A DNA stretch of 64,000 nucleotides from Bacillota bacterium (GCA_029782095.1 JAKOVL010000043.1:45843-109842); one strand, 5' to 3'; shown: positions 25,415 to 35,152, counted from the first letter of the stretch. Notes: a model not told the origin generated them from the sequence alone. Program-made: numbers and translations.

Positions 25415-27229
25415 ATGCTCAATACATTTAGACGATTAAACCAGATTTTAAGTCGAGGTGAAAAAATACAATTACTGGTTTTACTTTTAACAGTGATTTT
25501 AATGTCTTTTTTGCAGGTTGCAGGTATAGCCTCGGTAATGCCTTTTATTGCACTGGTCCTGGAACCAAACCTGGTTTATGAAAACGAGTGGCTGTCTCGG
25601 GCTTATGAATTATTTAATTTTTCAGATGTGCATTCTTTTATTATTGCTATCGGGATCACCATGTTTGTGTTTATAGTTTTTTCAAATGCCGTATCGGCAC
25701 TGGCCAACTGGTTGAAAATGAGATTTGCCTGGCAGAACAACCACCGTCTTTCCCGCCGCTTGCTGGAAAAGTACCTTTCCATGCCGTATTCTTATTTTTT
25801 GAATCAAAATAGCTCCGACTTAAGCAAAAATGTTTTGGGTGAAGTGGGACACCTGACCAAAGATTTTATGATTCCCATGTTGATGCTGGTAAGTAAAGGG
25901 ATCATGATCATTTTTATTTTGGCCATGCTTCTCTGGGTTAATGTCATGGTCACACTGATCGCAGTATTCTTCCTCGGGGGAGCATATGCCGTGATTTTCC
26001 TCAGTATCAGGAAAAAACTGAAACACAGGGGTGCTTTGCGCCTGCAGGCTAACAAGATGCGCTATAAAGCTGTAAGCGAGGCTTTTGGCGGAATTAAAGA
26101 AATCAAAGTTATGCATCGGGAACCATATTTTATAAAAAAGTATTCTCAGGCATCAAAGGAACACGTCCGCCACCAAGCCTGGAAAGCAGTAGTCGGATTA
26201 ATCCCCGGCTACGCCCTCGAAGCCCTTGCTTTTGGCGGAATCATTCTTTTTGTGCTGCTGCTGATAATCAGCATGGAAGGCAATGTTCAACGAATTGTAC
26301 CCTTGGTGGCGGTATTTACATATGCCGGGCAAAAGCTCATGCCCGCTTTTCAACAAATCTTTGACTCTTTTACGAAAATGCAGTTCAATCAGACAGTAAT
26401 AACACGATTGCATCGCGATATCACGCATGGTGAAAGTCCTGGGCAACCCAGAGCTTCATTAAAATTAAAACAAGAACTGCCGAAGCCAATACCGTTTAAC
26501 AAAGAAATACGGCTTAACGATATCACATATTATTACCCCAATACTACAATTCCGGTAATTGCAAATCTAAATTTAGTAATTAAGCGTAATACCTCCATTG
26601 CCCTGGTTGGCGCCACCGGTGCGGGCAAAACAACCCTGGTTGATATTATCCTGGGATTGCTGATCCCGCAGAAAGGGGTCATAGAAGTTGACGGTGTTCC
26701 ATTGAATGAAGATAATATCTTTAACTGGCAGCTAAACCTGGGCTATGTGCCCCAGCATATCTACCTGAAAGATGACACAGTGGCAGCCAATATTGCCTTT
26801 GGTTTGGCAGAGAAAGATGTAGACAGAGAAATGCTCTACCATGTGACCAAGGTGGCCAACATTTATGATTTCATTGTTAATGAACTGCCACAGGGATTTG
26901 AAACCATGGTCGGTGAACGCGGCATCCGCCTGAGCGGAGGGCAGCGCCAGCGCATCGGCATTGCCCGGGCCCTTTACCACGACCCGGAAGTGATCGTATT
27001 CGATGAGGCCACCAGTGCCCTCGACGGGGCCACGGAAGATGCTGTCCTTGAAGCCATGGAAAATGCGGCTCGCCTTAAGACCCTAATCGTCATTGCCCAT
27101 CGGCTGACCACGGTGAAAAATTGCGATGCCATCTATCTCATTGATAAAGGAAAAATAGTGGCCAGCGGAACCTATGATTATTTATTGGAACATAACCAGC
27201 AATTCCGCTCCATGGCCAAGGTAAGATGA
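25415..27229 (+). CDS. ABC exporter, PglK/MsbA-like lipid-linked oligosaccharide flippase candidate
   Basis: This is a half-transporter with six N-terminal membrane helices (about residues 20-310) and one nucleotide-binding domain. Walker A is GATGAGKTT (about residues 399-407), the signature is RLSGGQRQRIGIARAL (about 504-519), Walker B is VIVFDEATSALD, and the switch histidine is in VIAHRLTTV. The N-terminal LQVAGIASVMPFIALVLEP stretch is typical of the PglK-like subgroup that flips undecaprenyl-pyrophosphate glycans. No Wzx flippase is visible in the window, so this is the likely exporter of the locus. Confidence 0.88.
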   Translation: MLNTFRRLNQILSRGEKIQLLVLLLTVILMSFLQVAGIASVMPFIALVLEPNLVYENEWLSRAYELFNFSDVHSFIIAIGITMFVFIVFSNAVSALANWLKMRFAWQNNHRLSRRLLEKYLSMPYSYFLNQNSSDLSKNVLGEVGHLTKDFMIPMLMLVSKGIMIIFILAMLLWVNVMVTLIAVFFLGGAYAVIFLSIRKKLKHRGALRLQANKMRYKAVSEAFGGIKEIKVMHREPYFIKKYSQASKEHVRHQAWKAVVGLIPGYALEALAFGGIILFVLLLIISMEGNVQRIVPLVAVFTYAGQKLMPAFQQIFDSFTKMQFNQTVITRLHRDITHGESPGQPRASLKLKQELPKPIPFNKEIRLNDITYYYPNTTIPVIANLNLVIKRNTSIALVGATGAGKTTLVDIILGLLIPQKGVIEVDGVPLNEDNIFNWQLNLGYVPQHIYLKDDTVAANIAFGLAEKDVDREMLYHVTKVANIYDFIVNELPQGFETMVGERGIRLSGGQRQRIGIARALYHDPEVIVFDEATSALDGATEDAVLEAMENAARLKTLIVIAHRLTTVKNCDAIYLIDKGKIVASGTYDYLLEHNQQFRSMAKVR

Positions 27230-27279
27230 TGGCACTTTTTTTTACTGAGAACCACCGCTTATATTATTGAGGCGATAAA

Positions 27280-28392
27280 GTGAGAATTGTTCTGGCAATT
27301 TATTCCCTTTCCGGAGCCGGCGGCGCAGAAAGGGTCATGACCACAATGGCCAACTATTGGAGCGAAAAGGGATGGGCTGTAACCATCATTACCTTTGATG
27401 ATGGGAGCAAACCTCCATTTTATCGGCTGCATCCAGCCGTAAAGCTGGTTGTCCTAAACCTGAAAAGTAAAACCGGAAATATCATTGGGCGCATTTATTA
27501 TTTTCTTTCAAAAAATCTCCGCGTCAGACGGTGCTTGCTGCGTGAAAAGCCCGATGTGATTATTTCTTTTACTGCAAAGACGAATATGAAAGTGCTGCGC
27601 GCGATGTTGTTTACTAAAATACCGGTTATTGTTTCTGAAAGGAATTCGCGCACCAGGGTCTCGCAATCCTTTTTTCAAAGAAAATACCGCAATTGCCTTT
27701 ATCGAAACTCCAGGTTCATTGTTTGCCAAACCCGAGCCATGCGGGATGCCCTGCCGGCACGGCTGCAGCGCCAAAGCATCATCATTCCCAACCCGGTCAA
27801 AAAAGCAGGTGATCAGGAATTAAACCCGGAACCGCCTTTACCTTTACCTGAGGGCAAATTACTATTTGCCGTAAGCCATATGAGCCGTGAAAAAATTTAT
27901 CAAAAAGGAATAGACCTGTTGATACCGGTATTTGCGCGCCTGGCGGCAAAGCACTCGCAATGGCAGCTGGTAATATTAAATGACGGGCCGGAGAAGCACT
28001 TAGTTGTTCAGGAGATCGCCAGGCACAAATTGGAAGGAAGGGTTTTTTTACCGGGAAAGACAAAGGATATTTTTTCCACTTTCAACAAAGGCCATTTGTT
28101 TGTTCTGGCTTCCCGCTATGAAGGTTTTCCCAACGCCCTCTGCGAAGCCATGGCCTGCGGCCTGCCCGTGGTGAGCTTCGATTGTCCTACCGGGCCCGCT
28201 GACATTATCCGCCACGGCACAGACGGCTTCCTGGTCCCGGCCGGAGATACGGCCGGCCTGGAGCAGGCCCTGGACCGGTTGATGGGCGATGCCCAGCTGC
28301 GCCGGCAGATGAGCCGGCGAGCTGCGGAAATTGTGGATCGGTTCAGCCTGGAAAAAGTCATGGCCCTATGGGAGCAGCTGATTTGCGGCTAA
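27280..28392 (+). CDS. GT4 family glycosyltransferase
   Basis: A complete GT-B enzyme (370 residues). The N-terminal SLSGAGGAERVM loop is characteristic of GT4 enzymes of the WcaJ-locus/GalNAc-transfer type (PglJ/PglH-like). The donor-site ASRYEGFPNALCEAMACGLPVV motif with E-x7-E is at about residues 276-297. GTG 27280 lies behind GAGGCG. The C-terminal third is clearly GC-richer than the preceding module. Acceptor and donor are unknown. Confidence 0.93.
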   Translation: MRIVLAIYSLSGAGGAERVMTTMANYWSEKGWAVTIITFDDGSKPPFYRLHPAVKLVVLNLKSKTGNIIGRIYYFLSKNLRVRRCLLREKPDVIISFTAKTNMKVLRAMLFTKIPVIVSERNSRTRVSQSFFQRKYRNCLYRNSRFIVCQTRAMRDALPARLQRQSIIIPNPVKKAGDQELNPEPPLPLPEGKLLFAVSHMSREKIYQKGIDLLIPVFARLAAKHSQWQLVILNDGPEKHLVVQEIARHKLEGRVFLPGKTKDIFSTFNKGHLFVLASRYEGFPNALCEAMACGLPVVSFDCPTGPADIIRHGTDGFLVPAGDTAGLEQALDRLMGDAQLRRQMSRRAAEIVDRFSLEKVMALWEQLICG

Positions 28393-28429
28393 CTTAACGG
28401 TTTTAAAAAAAATTGTGCGAGGTGTACAG

Positions 28430-29620
28430 GTGAAAATACTGTTTATCACCGGACTGCACCCTCTGGCGACCAATCCCATGTCCGGCATATTTATTACCCG
28501 CAGGCTTAAAAAGCTAAAAGAATACGGCGTTAACTATGACCTTTATTTTTTTTCGGAAAGAATCAACCCGTTGGCCCGCTTTCTTAAAGGCACGCTCAAA
28601 AGGCCGTCATTTAAAGAGAAAAAGACGATCCGGGTGCACGGAGTGCCATACAGCCCCCTCCCGGTGTCCATGAGCGCCGCGGACATGCTTTTTTATCATC
28701 AGCGCATCGGCCCGATCCTGGCAAACGCAGTCAAAAAGGCTGTCAACTTGAAAGCATATGACCTGGTTCATGCCATCTGGGTCTATCCGCACGGCTACGC
28801 GGCGGCGCTGCTTAAACAGGAAACCGGTCTGCCCTGCGTGGTCAGCGCCCATGGCAGCGATATCCACACCAACCCGGAAAAATTCCCGCAAAGTCTACCG
28901 GCGGTGCTTTTTGCCCTGGAAAACTGTGATCGAGTCCTGTTTAATAACCGTAAACTGCTGGAAAAGGCCCGGGAGCTGGGCTATAAGGGTTCCAATGACG
29001 TGGTCATTCCCAACGGAGTGGATACATCGGTTTTTATCCCGCAGGACAAGTGGGCAGCCAGGGCTGGGCTTGGCCTGGCGCCGCCGCCGGTCAAATACGT
29101 CGGCTTTGTCGGCAATCTCAAGCCGGTTAAGGGTGCCGACAGGCTGCCCGAGATATTCCGCGAGATCGCCCGGCAATATGGGCCGGTCCGTTTTATCGTC
29201 ATCGGTGATGGCAAGCTGCGCCCCATGGTTGAACAAAAATGCCGGGATTATCAGCTGGCAGTGCAATTTACCGGCGCCATCGCCGCTGAAGCAATGCCGA
29301 CTTGGATGAGCGCCCTGGACGTGGTGATCCTGCCGAGCCGGAACGAGGGTTTTCCCAATGTCTGCCTTGAAGCGCAGGCTTGCGGCTGCCCGGTTGTGGG
29401 CAGCAGCGCCGGCGGCATTCCGGAAGCGATCGGCCATGGAGGAGATATCGTGGCCGGTACAGAATCTAACTTTGAACTGGAAATGAGTAAAAAAGTGATC
29501 CGGCTACTTGAAAAACCCCTGCCGCGGGAGCGCTTGAGGGAACGGGCCCTGCAGTTTGACTGGGACCGAATTATATTAAAGCAAATCAAGATGTATGCAG
29601 ACTTGCTAAAGGAAGGATGA
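28430..29620 (+). CDS. GT4 family glycosyltransferase
   Basis: A complete GT-B enzyme (396 residues): ILFITGLHP start, SAHGSDIH, GVDTSVF, VGNLKPVKGADRL and the E-x7-E region SRNEGFPNVCLEAQACGCPVV. GTG 28430 is chosen because AGGTG lies just upstream; the frame start at 28415 precedes it. The stop overlaps the next ATG (ATGA), showing coupling to the aminotransferase gene. Confidence 0.93.
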   Translation: MKILFITGLHPLATNPMSGIFITRRLKKLKEYGVNYDLYFFSERINPLARFLKGTLKRPSFKEKKTIRVHGVPYSPLPVSMSAADMLFYHQRIGPILANAVKKAVNLKAYDLVHAIWVYPHGYAAALLKQETGLPCVVSAHGSDIHTNPEKFPQSLPAVLFALENCDRVLFNNRKLLEKARELGYKGSNDVVIPNGVDTSVFIPQDKWAARAGLGLAPPPVKYVGFVGNLKPVKGADRLPEIFREIARQYGPVRFIVIGDGKLRPMVEQKCRDYQLAVQFTGAIAAEAMPTWMSALDVVILPSRNEGFPNVCLEAQACGCPVVGSSAGGIPEAIGHGGDIVAGTESNFELEMSKKVIRLLEKPLPRERLRERALQFDWDRIILKQIKMYADLLKEG

Positions 29621-30792
29621 ACTCAATGCCCGACAACCGAACAGCAAACAATCCTAACCAGCCCAGGCAGGTGCCTTTATTGGATTTGCCGCGACAGCAG
29701 GCCGAGCTGTCTGCGGAAATAGACGAAGCCTTGAAGCGGGTCACCTCCGGCGCCTCTTACATTCTAGGCCCCGAGGTCAAAATGCTGGAGCAGCAGCTGG
29801 GCGCATACCTTGGAGGCGTCCACTGTACCGGTGTGGCTTCCGGCACCGATGCCCTTGTGATTGCCCTGCGGGCCCTGGCCATTGTGCGCACGGGAAAAGA
29901 GTACTTTTGCCCGGACGACGAAATCATCGTCCCTTCCTTTACCTTTACAGCCACCGGGGAAGCCGTTATCCATGCGGGTGCCACTCCCGTATTTGTGGAT
30001 ATAGATCCGGTTACATACAATATCAAGCCGGAAGAGGCGGCTGCAGCTATGACTAGCCGCACAGTCGGCCTTGTGCCGGTTCATCTTTTCGGCAACCCCT
30101 GCCCCATGGACGCAATCATGGACCTGGCACGCAGACATGATCTTTTTGTCCTGGAAGACGCAGCCCAGTCCTTCGGTGCCTCTTTTGGCGCGGCAAAGCT
30201 TGGTGCAGTCGGCACCGCCGGCGCCTTTAGCTTTTTCCCCTCCAAGAACCTGGGCGGCTTTGGTGACGGCGGAGCTGTTGCCACCAGGGAGGAGGACCTG
30301 GCGGCAGTAATCAGGATGCTGCGCACTCACGGTGGAAAAGACAAGTACAATGTCGAACATATCGGCTACAATTCCCGCCTCGATACTCTCCAAGCAGCCG
30401 TGCTTCTGGTCAAGTTAAAGCATGTGGATAGGCTTAACCGCCGCCGCCGCGCCATTGCCTCCTACTACGACCAGCACCTGCGCGGCCTGGACTGGCTGGC
30501 CCTCCCGTCAGCCGTGGCCGGCGGCGAGCATGTTTACAACCAGTATACCGTGCGCGTCCTCAATGGGAAAAGGGACCGGGTGCGGGAAATGCTCCGGGAA
30601 AAGGGCATCGCCACCGCGGTCTATTACCCGCTTCCCCTGCATCGTATGAAGGTATTTGCCGGAAGATGCAAGACCGCAGGCAGCCTGGAGCAGACCGAAA
30701 AAGCCTGTGCCGAAGTCTTGAGCCTGCCCATTGAGCCGCTGCTGACAGAAGAAGAGCTGGAATACGTGGTGCAGTGCCTGCGTGCTTTATAA
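29617..30792 (+). CDS. DegT/DnrJ/EryC1/StrS sugar aminotransferase (WlbC/WbpE-like)
   Basis: A PLP-dependent sugar aminotransferase of 391 residues. The PLP lysine is in FFPSKNLGGFGDGG (about residues 208-221), with the phosphate-binding ASGTDALVIAL and the EDAAQSFGA aspartate motif. It is paired with a WlbA-WlbB-like fusion gene. Together these would convert UDP-GlcNAc-uronate to UDP-2,3-diacetamido-2,3-dideoxy-glucuronate: oxidation at C3, transamination, acetylation. The UDP-GlcNAc 6-dehydrogenase needed for the first step was not found in the window. The specific pathway is inferred from the neighbour. Confidence 0.9.
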   Translation: MNSMPDNRTANNPNQPRQVPLLDLPRQQAELSAEIDEALKRVTSGASYILGPEVKMLEQQLGAYLGGVHCTGVASGTDALVIALRALAIVRTGKEYFCPDDEIIVPSFTFTATGEAVIHAGATPVFVDIDPVTYNIKPEEAAAAMTSRTVGLVPVHLFGNPCPMDAIMDLARRHDLFVLEDAAQSFGASFGAAKLGAVGTAGAFSFFPSKNLGGFGDGGAVATREEDLAAVIRMLRTHGGKDKYNVEHIGYNSRLDTLQAAVLLVKLKHVDRLNRRRRAIASYYDQHLRGLDWLALPSAVAGGEHVYNQYTVRVLNGKRDRVREMLREKGIATAVYYPLPLHRMKVFAGRCKTAGSLEQTEKACAEVLSLPIEPLLTEEELEYVVQCLRAL

Positions 30793-30819
30793 TAGAAAAG
30801 AAGCCGGAAGGAGCTAGCC

Positions 30820-32406
30820 ATGAGCGATTACAAAGATGTTAACATAGCTGTAATCGGCGGCGGTTACTGGGGCAAAAATTTGGTGCGCAATTTTGCCGAG
30901 CTGGGCGCTCTCCGGGCTGTGTGCGATACGGACCCGGCCAAGCTGGAAGAGTATGCGCGGCTCTACCCCGGCGTTACCGTAACCGCGCGCTATGACGATA
31001 TACTTGGCGATCAAACCATTGCCGGTGTGGCCATTGCCACGCCGGCTGTGGATCATTACCGCATGGTGAAGGCGGCCATAGGGGCCGGAAAAGATGTACT
31101 TGTAGAAAAGCCGCTGGCCCTGACCCTGGCGCAGGGTAGCGAGCTGGCCGCCCTTGCCGCGGCGCAAGGCAGAGTTTTAATGGTCGGCCATGTACTGGAG
31201 TACCATCCCGCCGTGCAGGAACTGGTGGCCCTGGTGAGGCGCGGCTACCTGGGCCGGATTCACTACATCTACTCCAACCGCCTCAACCTCGGCAAATTTC
31301 GCACCGAGGAAAATATTCTCTGGAGCTTCGCCCCGCACGACATCTCGGTAATCATCCGCCTGATGGGCGAGCTGCCGGTGGAGGTCGTATCCTCTGGCGG
31401 AGCCTATCTGAATCGCGATATTGTCGATGTCACCGTCACCAATCTCACTTTTGCCGGCGGCACCAGGGGCCACATCTTTGTCAGTTGGCTGCACCCATTT
31501 AAAGAACAGAAACTGGTGGTGGTAGGCAGCGATAAAATGGCGGTCTTTGACGATCTATCCACGGAAAAGCTGATAGTTTATCCGCACAAAGTAAACTGGG
31601 TGGATCACTGCCCGGTGGCGGCCCGGGCAGAAGCGGAAGTTATAAAAGTGCCGGCCGAGGAGCCTCTCAAGCGGGAGTGCGCGCATTTTCTTGATTGTAT
31701 CCGCACCCGCAATGAGCCTCTCACCGGGGCGCAAAGCGCCCTGGCCGTGTTAACGGTTCTCGACGCTTCCCAAAGATCGCTCAGCGCCAACAGTAAAAAA
31801 ATTGTCCTTGAACATGACCGGGATAAAGAAAACGCTGCCGCCGCGGAAGTGTTTATTCACCCCAGCAGTATAGTTGAAGCGGGTGCCGTTGTGGGCGCTG
31901 GTACCCGGATCTGGCATTTTTGCCACATCATGCCCGGAGCCACCCTGGGACGCAACTGCAACCTTGGACAGAACGTCTTTGTGGCCAGTAACGTATCCAT
32001 CGGCAATAACGTAAAGATTCAAAATAACGTATCCGTATACGAAGGTGTAACCCTGGAAGACGATGTATTTTGCGGCCCTTCCTGCGTTTTCACCAATGTT
32101 AAAACCCCGCGCAGTGCTTATCCCCGCAACACATCATCCGATTACCAGAAAACCGTGGTTAAAAAAGGGGCCAGCATCGGCGCCAATGCCACCATTCTAC
32201 CGGGGGTAACCATAGGGGAATATGCCCTGATTGGCGCCGGCGCCCTTATTAGCAAAGACGTACCTAAACATGCAGTGGTTATTGGGAACCCACCTAGAAT
32301 ACACGGCTGGATCTGTAAATGTGGCAGCACCATATCAAAGAGCGGTATGCGTGAAATCAAATGCATGTACTGTGGTGATAGCGATACCGGTTTAGAACAA
32401 TCATAA
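30820..32406 (+). CDS. Fusion of Gfo/Idh/MocA dehydrogenase (WlbA-like) and left-handed beta-helix N-acetyltransferase (WlbB-like)
   Basis: Residues 1 to about 335 form a Gfo/Idh/MocA oxidoreductase (VIGGGYWGKNLVRNF, EKPL motif about residue 98, and a WSFAPHDIS substrate-site segment). From about 345 hexapeptide repeats of a trimeric beta-helix acetyltransferase begin (HPSSIVEAGAVVGAGTRIWHF and following), with the family DYQKTVV and IGNPPR motifs. A short C-terminal tail has a C-x-C and C-x2-C set (about Cys498, 500, 515, 518) like a zinc ribbon. Known WlbA and WlbB are separate in many species. Fusion puts the 3-dehydrogenase and 3-N-acetyltransferase of the diacetamido-uronate pathway in one chain. 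Confidence 0.9.
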   Translation: MSDYKDVNIAVIGGGYWGKNLVRNFAELGALRAVCDTDPAKLEEYARLYPGVTVTARYDDILGDQTIAGVAIATPAVDHYRMVKAAIGAGKDVLVEKPLALTLAQGSELAALAAAQGRVLMVGHVLEYHPAVQELVALVRRGYLGRIHYIYSNRLNLGKFRTEENILWSFAPHDISVIIRLMGELPVEVVSSGGAYLNRDIVDVTVTNLTFAGGTRGHIFVSWLHPFKEQKLVVVGSDKMAVFDDLSTEKLIVYPHKVNWVDHCPVAARAEAEVIKVPAEEPLKRECAHFLDCIRTRNEPLTGAQSALAVLTVLDASQRSLSANSKKIVLEHDRDKENAAAAEVFIHPSSIVEAGAVVGAGTRIWHFCHIMPGATLGRNCNLGQNVFVASNVSIGNNVKIQNNVSVYEGVTLEDDVFCGPSCVFTNVKTPRSAYPRNTSSDYQKTVVKKGASIGANATILPGVTIGEYALIGAGALISKDVPKHAVVIGNPPRIHGWICKCGSTISKSGMREIKCMYCGDSDTGLEQS

Positions 32407-32443
32407 CGATTGCCGGCAATTGTTATCTGTGAAGGTGTTCACA

Positions 32444-33712
32444 ATGAAAATATTGATAATATCTTATTTCTTCCCCCCATTGAACAGAATTGCATCTTCG
32501 AGACCTTATTCGTGGGCCAAGTACTGGAGTAGAATGGGTCATGAAGTAATGGTTTTAACAAAACAAAAAACTGAAGAAGACGGGCCATTGAATATGGAGT
32601 ATCACCCCCGTGATTTGGAGAACGTAAAAATACTTGCTTTGAAATGCTGGCCATTTAGGCTAAAAAAGCCCGATCCTGGCTCAATGAAGCATAAAATATT
32701 TAGGTTGCCATTTGTCAAATCTTTGTATGGCTATTTTAAATTATTGCGCAATCTTCTTATGAAAGATTTTTGGGGTTTTGCTACAGTCAAAAAGTTAATC
32801 GAGCTATACGAAAAGTATCCTTACGATATTGTTGTCAGCACATACGGGCCTCCCGGCAGTCACTTCGTTGCATCGTATATAAAAAAAAAGATAAATGTTT
32901 TTTGGGTGGCAGACTATAGAGATCTCTGGCATGGCAATCATTATCGCCCAAAAAAATGGCCACTAAGCTGTCTCGAAGATAAGTTGGAGAGGTTTATAGT
33001 TCATAGGGCAGACTTAATGACAACTGTATCGGAAGATATGAATAGAAAACTTTCAAAGCGTTTTAATTGCGATGTAATTACGATAGAGAATGGTTTTGAT
33101 GAAGATGATTTGGTTTTAAGCAGTAATAAAGAGATATTTCCGAATGACAATAAATTCCGTATATGTTATACAGGTACTATTTATCAAGGGTATCAAGACC
33201 CTACCCCTTTGTTCAAAGCACTGGCGTTATTAAAGGATAGCAATGTCTATTGGGAGAATAAAATTGAAGTTATATTTTTTGGTTCCAGATTGGGCAACTT
33301 GACAAAAATCAGCAGCCAGTATGGATTAGATAATATTGTTAAAACACCTGGGTTTATTAGTAGAAAAGAGTCTCTGCAAGTGCAAAGAAGTGCTGACGCT
33401 TTACTGTTTCTAGAATGGGAAGATTCTTCTACAAACGGTATATTGACCGGAAAGCTATTCGAATATTTATATTCCGGCAAACCGATTTTAAGCATAGGGG
33501 GCAGCACGAATTCAGAATCAGCTAAAATAATTCAAGAATGCGGTGCCGGAATTGTTTTGGGGAAGTCACCACAACTAATTGCTGATACCATTCAAGATCT
33601 TGCAAGCGGAAAAATAACCGGTAGAGATAATTGCATCCAAGAGAAAATCAAGCGCTATAGCAGGAAAAACTTGGCACAAGCAATGATTGCTGCAATTGAA
33701 GAAAGAATGTAA
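32444..33712 (+). CDS. GT4-like glycosyltransferase
   Basis: This protein (422 residues) has a GT-B architecture: MKILIISYFFPPLN start, ADYRDLWHGN, TIENGFDEDD, and a C-terminal GKLFEYLYSGKPIL donor-site motif with glutamate. The ATG at 32444 has GAAGGTG upstream and a family-typical N-terminus, so it is preferred to the frame start at 32420. It begins an AT-rich stretch of three genes. Confidence 0.85.
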   Translation: MKILIISYFFPPLNRIASSRPYSWAKYWSRMGHEVMVLTKQKTEEDGPLNMEYHPRDLENVKILALKCWPFRLKKPDPGSMKHKIFRLPFVKSLYGYFKLLRNLLMKDFWGFATVKKLIELYEKYPYDIVVSTYGPPGSHFVASYIKKKINVFWVADYRDLWHGNHYRPKKWPLSCLEDKLERFIVHRADLMTTVSEDMNRKLSKRFNCDVITIENGFDEDDLVLSSNKEIFPNDNKFRICYTGTIYQGYQDPTPLFKALALLKDSNVYWENKIEVIFFGSRLGNLTKISSQYGLDNIVKTPGFISRKESLQVQRSADALLFLEWEDSSTNGILTGKLFEYLYSGKPILSIGGSTNSESAKIIQECGAGIVLGKSPQLIADTIQDLASGKITGRDNCIQEKIKRYSRKNLAQAMIAAIEERM

Positions 33713-33729
33713 TCAAGTGAGGATGGCTT

Positions 33730-35004
33730 ATGCGGATAAAAGAGTTTGTCAAAAGCCAAAAATATCTCTATCGTACGGCTAAATGGCTTCAAACCAGGCC
33801 GGTCTATTACTTCTATAAATTAAAGCGAACTTTATCTTTTAAGAGCGAATCAATAAATAGCAGTAATGCAATCCGTATTACTAAAGATAAAAGTCATTGT
33901 TTTTTTGGCTATTATGACAAGTGTCCATGGAATTTATCAGGTAAATATTTAATATTTTTGCAAGTCCCTTTTGCCGATCGCATGCCTAAACCTGGAGAAG
34001 AGGCGCAGCTGGGCATAATAGATGTATCAAACGGAATAACTAGCCCGAAACAAGAGATATTAACCTCTACTAGAGCCTGGTCCTGGCAGCAGGGGGCAAT
34101 GATGCAATGGCTGGGCAGCAATCCAGAACGGCAAATAATCTTTAATGATTATGAGCATAAAAAATATTGCAGCAAAATAATTGATTTGCACAGCGGTCTT
34201 AAGAGAATTTTGCCTCTACCGATATACGCGATCAGTAGAGATGGAGAAAAAGCTTTAAGTATTAATTTTGATCGGCTGCATTTTGCTCGCCCAGGTTACG
34301 GATATGTGGCAAGCACTTGTAAAAATTTACATGATAATTATCCCAAAGACGATGGCATCTGGTTCATGGATTTAAAAAGTGGTGAGTACAAATTAATTAT
34401 CTCTTTGTGGGAGATTATAAATTATCAAAAGAAGAAAATATTCGATCAATCATTTCATTATTTTAATCATCTCGAATTTAATCAAAAAGGCAATCGCTTT
34501 ATTTTTTTACACCGATGGATCCATAGGAATATTAGATATTCGCGACTCTTTGTCGCCAATTGTGACGGCAGTAATCTAGTTTGTTTGTCCGATCATGGCC
34601 TGGTTTCACATTTTACATGGCGAGACAATGAACATATTTTAGCATGGACTCGTCATCTTGCAGGCGACCATTATTATTTGTTTAAGGACAAATCAGACCA
34701 GGTTGCAATAGTTGGCAAAGGGATTTTAACTGAGGATGGGCATCCGTCCTATTCGCCTGATGGAAATTACATTCTCACTGATACATATCCCGATAAGGAG
34801 AGAATGCGTTCTATACTGTTATACGATATAAAAAGAAATAGCCTCAAAACCTTAGGCCGATATTTCTCACCTTTTCAATATGATGGCCCCATTAGATGTG
34901 ATTTACATCCACGTTGGAATAGGAATGGCCAAATGATCTGTTTTGATTCAGTACATGAAGGGTGCAGGGCGATGTATGTTTTGGACGTAACAGAAAAAAT
35001 TTGA
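33730..35004 (+). CDS. Predicted beta-propeller protein of a surface glycan locus, unknown function
   Basis: I do not recognise a characterised family. The 424-residue protein has an N-terminal basic region and then repeating beta-rich units with TolB/PD40-like features: GYYDKCPWNLSGKYLIFL, GWS-like turns, GHPSYSPDGNYILTDTYPD (about residues 336-354), and HPRWNRNGQMICFDS. Histidines and aspartates recur at the blade tops (HCFFGYYD, NHLEF, DLHPRW), which might form an active site resembling oligogalacturonate-lyase-type propellers. No signal peptide is seen, so a cytoplasmic location is likely. It lies 17 bases after a GT4 gene in an AT-rich stretch, so it was probably acquired with its neighbours. 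Confidence 0.65.
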   Translation: MRIKEFVKSQKYLYRTAKWLQTRPVYYFYKLKRTLSFKSESINSSNAIRITKDKSHCFFGYYDKCPWNLSGKYLIFLQVPFADRMPKPGEEAQLGIIDVSNGITSPKQEILTSTRAWSWQQGAMMQWLGSNPERQIIFNDYEHKKYCSKIIDLHSGLKRILPLPIYAISRDGEKALSINFDRLHFARPGYGYVASTCKNLHDNYPKDDGIWFMDLKSGEYKLIISLWEIINYQKKKIFDQSFHYFNHLEFNQKGNRFIFLHRWIHRNIRYSRLFVANCDGSNLVCLSDHGLVSHFTWRDNEHILAWTRHLAGDHYYLFKDKSDQVAIVGKGILTEDGHPSYSPDGNYILTDTYPDKERMRSILLYDIKRNSLKTLGRYFSPFQYDGPIRCDLHPRWNRNGQMICFDSVHEGCRAMYVLDVTEKI

Positions 35005-35152
35005 TCAAAGCTAAGGCGACAATCAATAGACAAGGATTCTTTAAAATGATATATTTGATTTTACGGAGTTTAACCATTAATCATTTGTCAAATTATGAAT
35101 TGATTTACCCCGTTGTAACGCATTTTATTTTCCCACTATAGACGGAGAGCTC

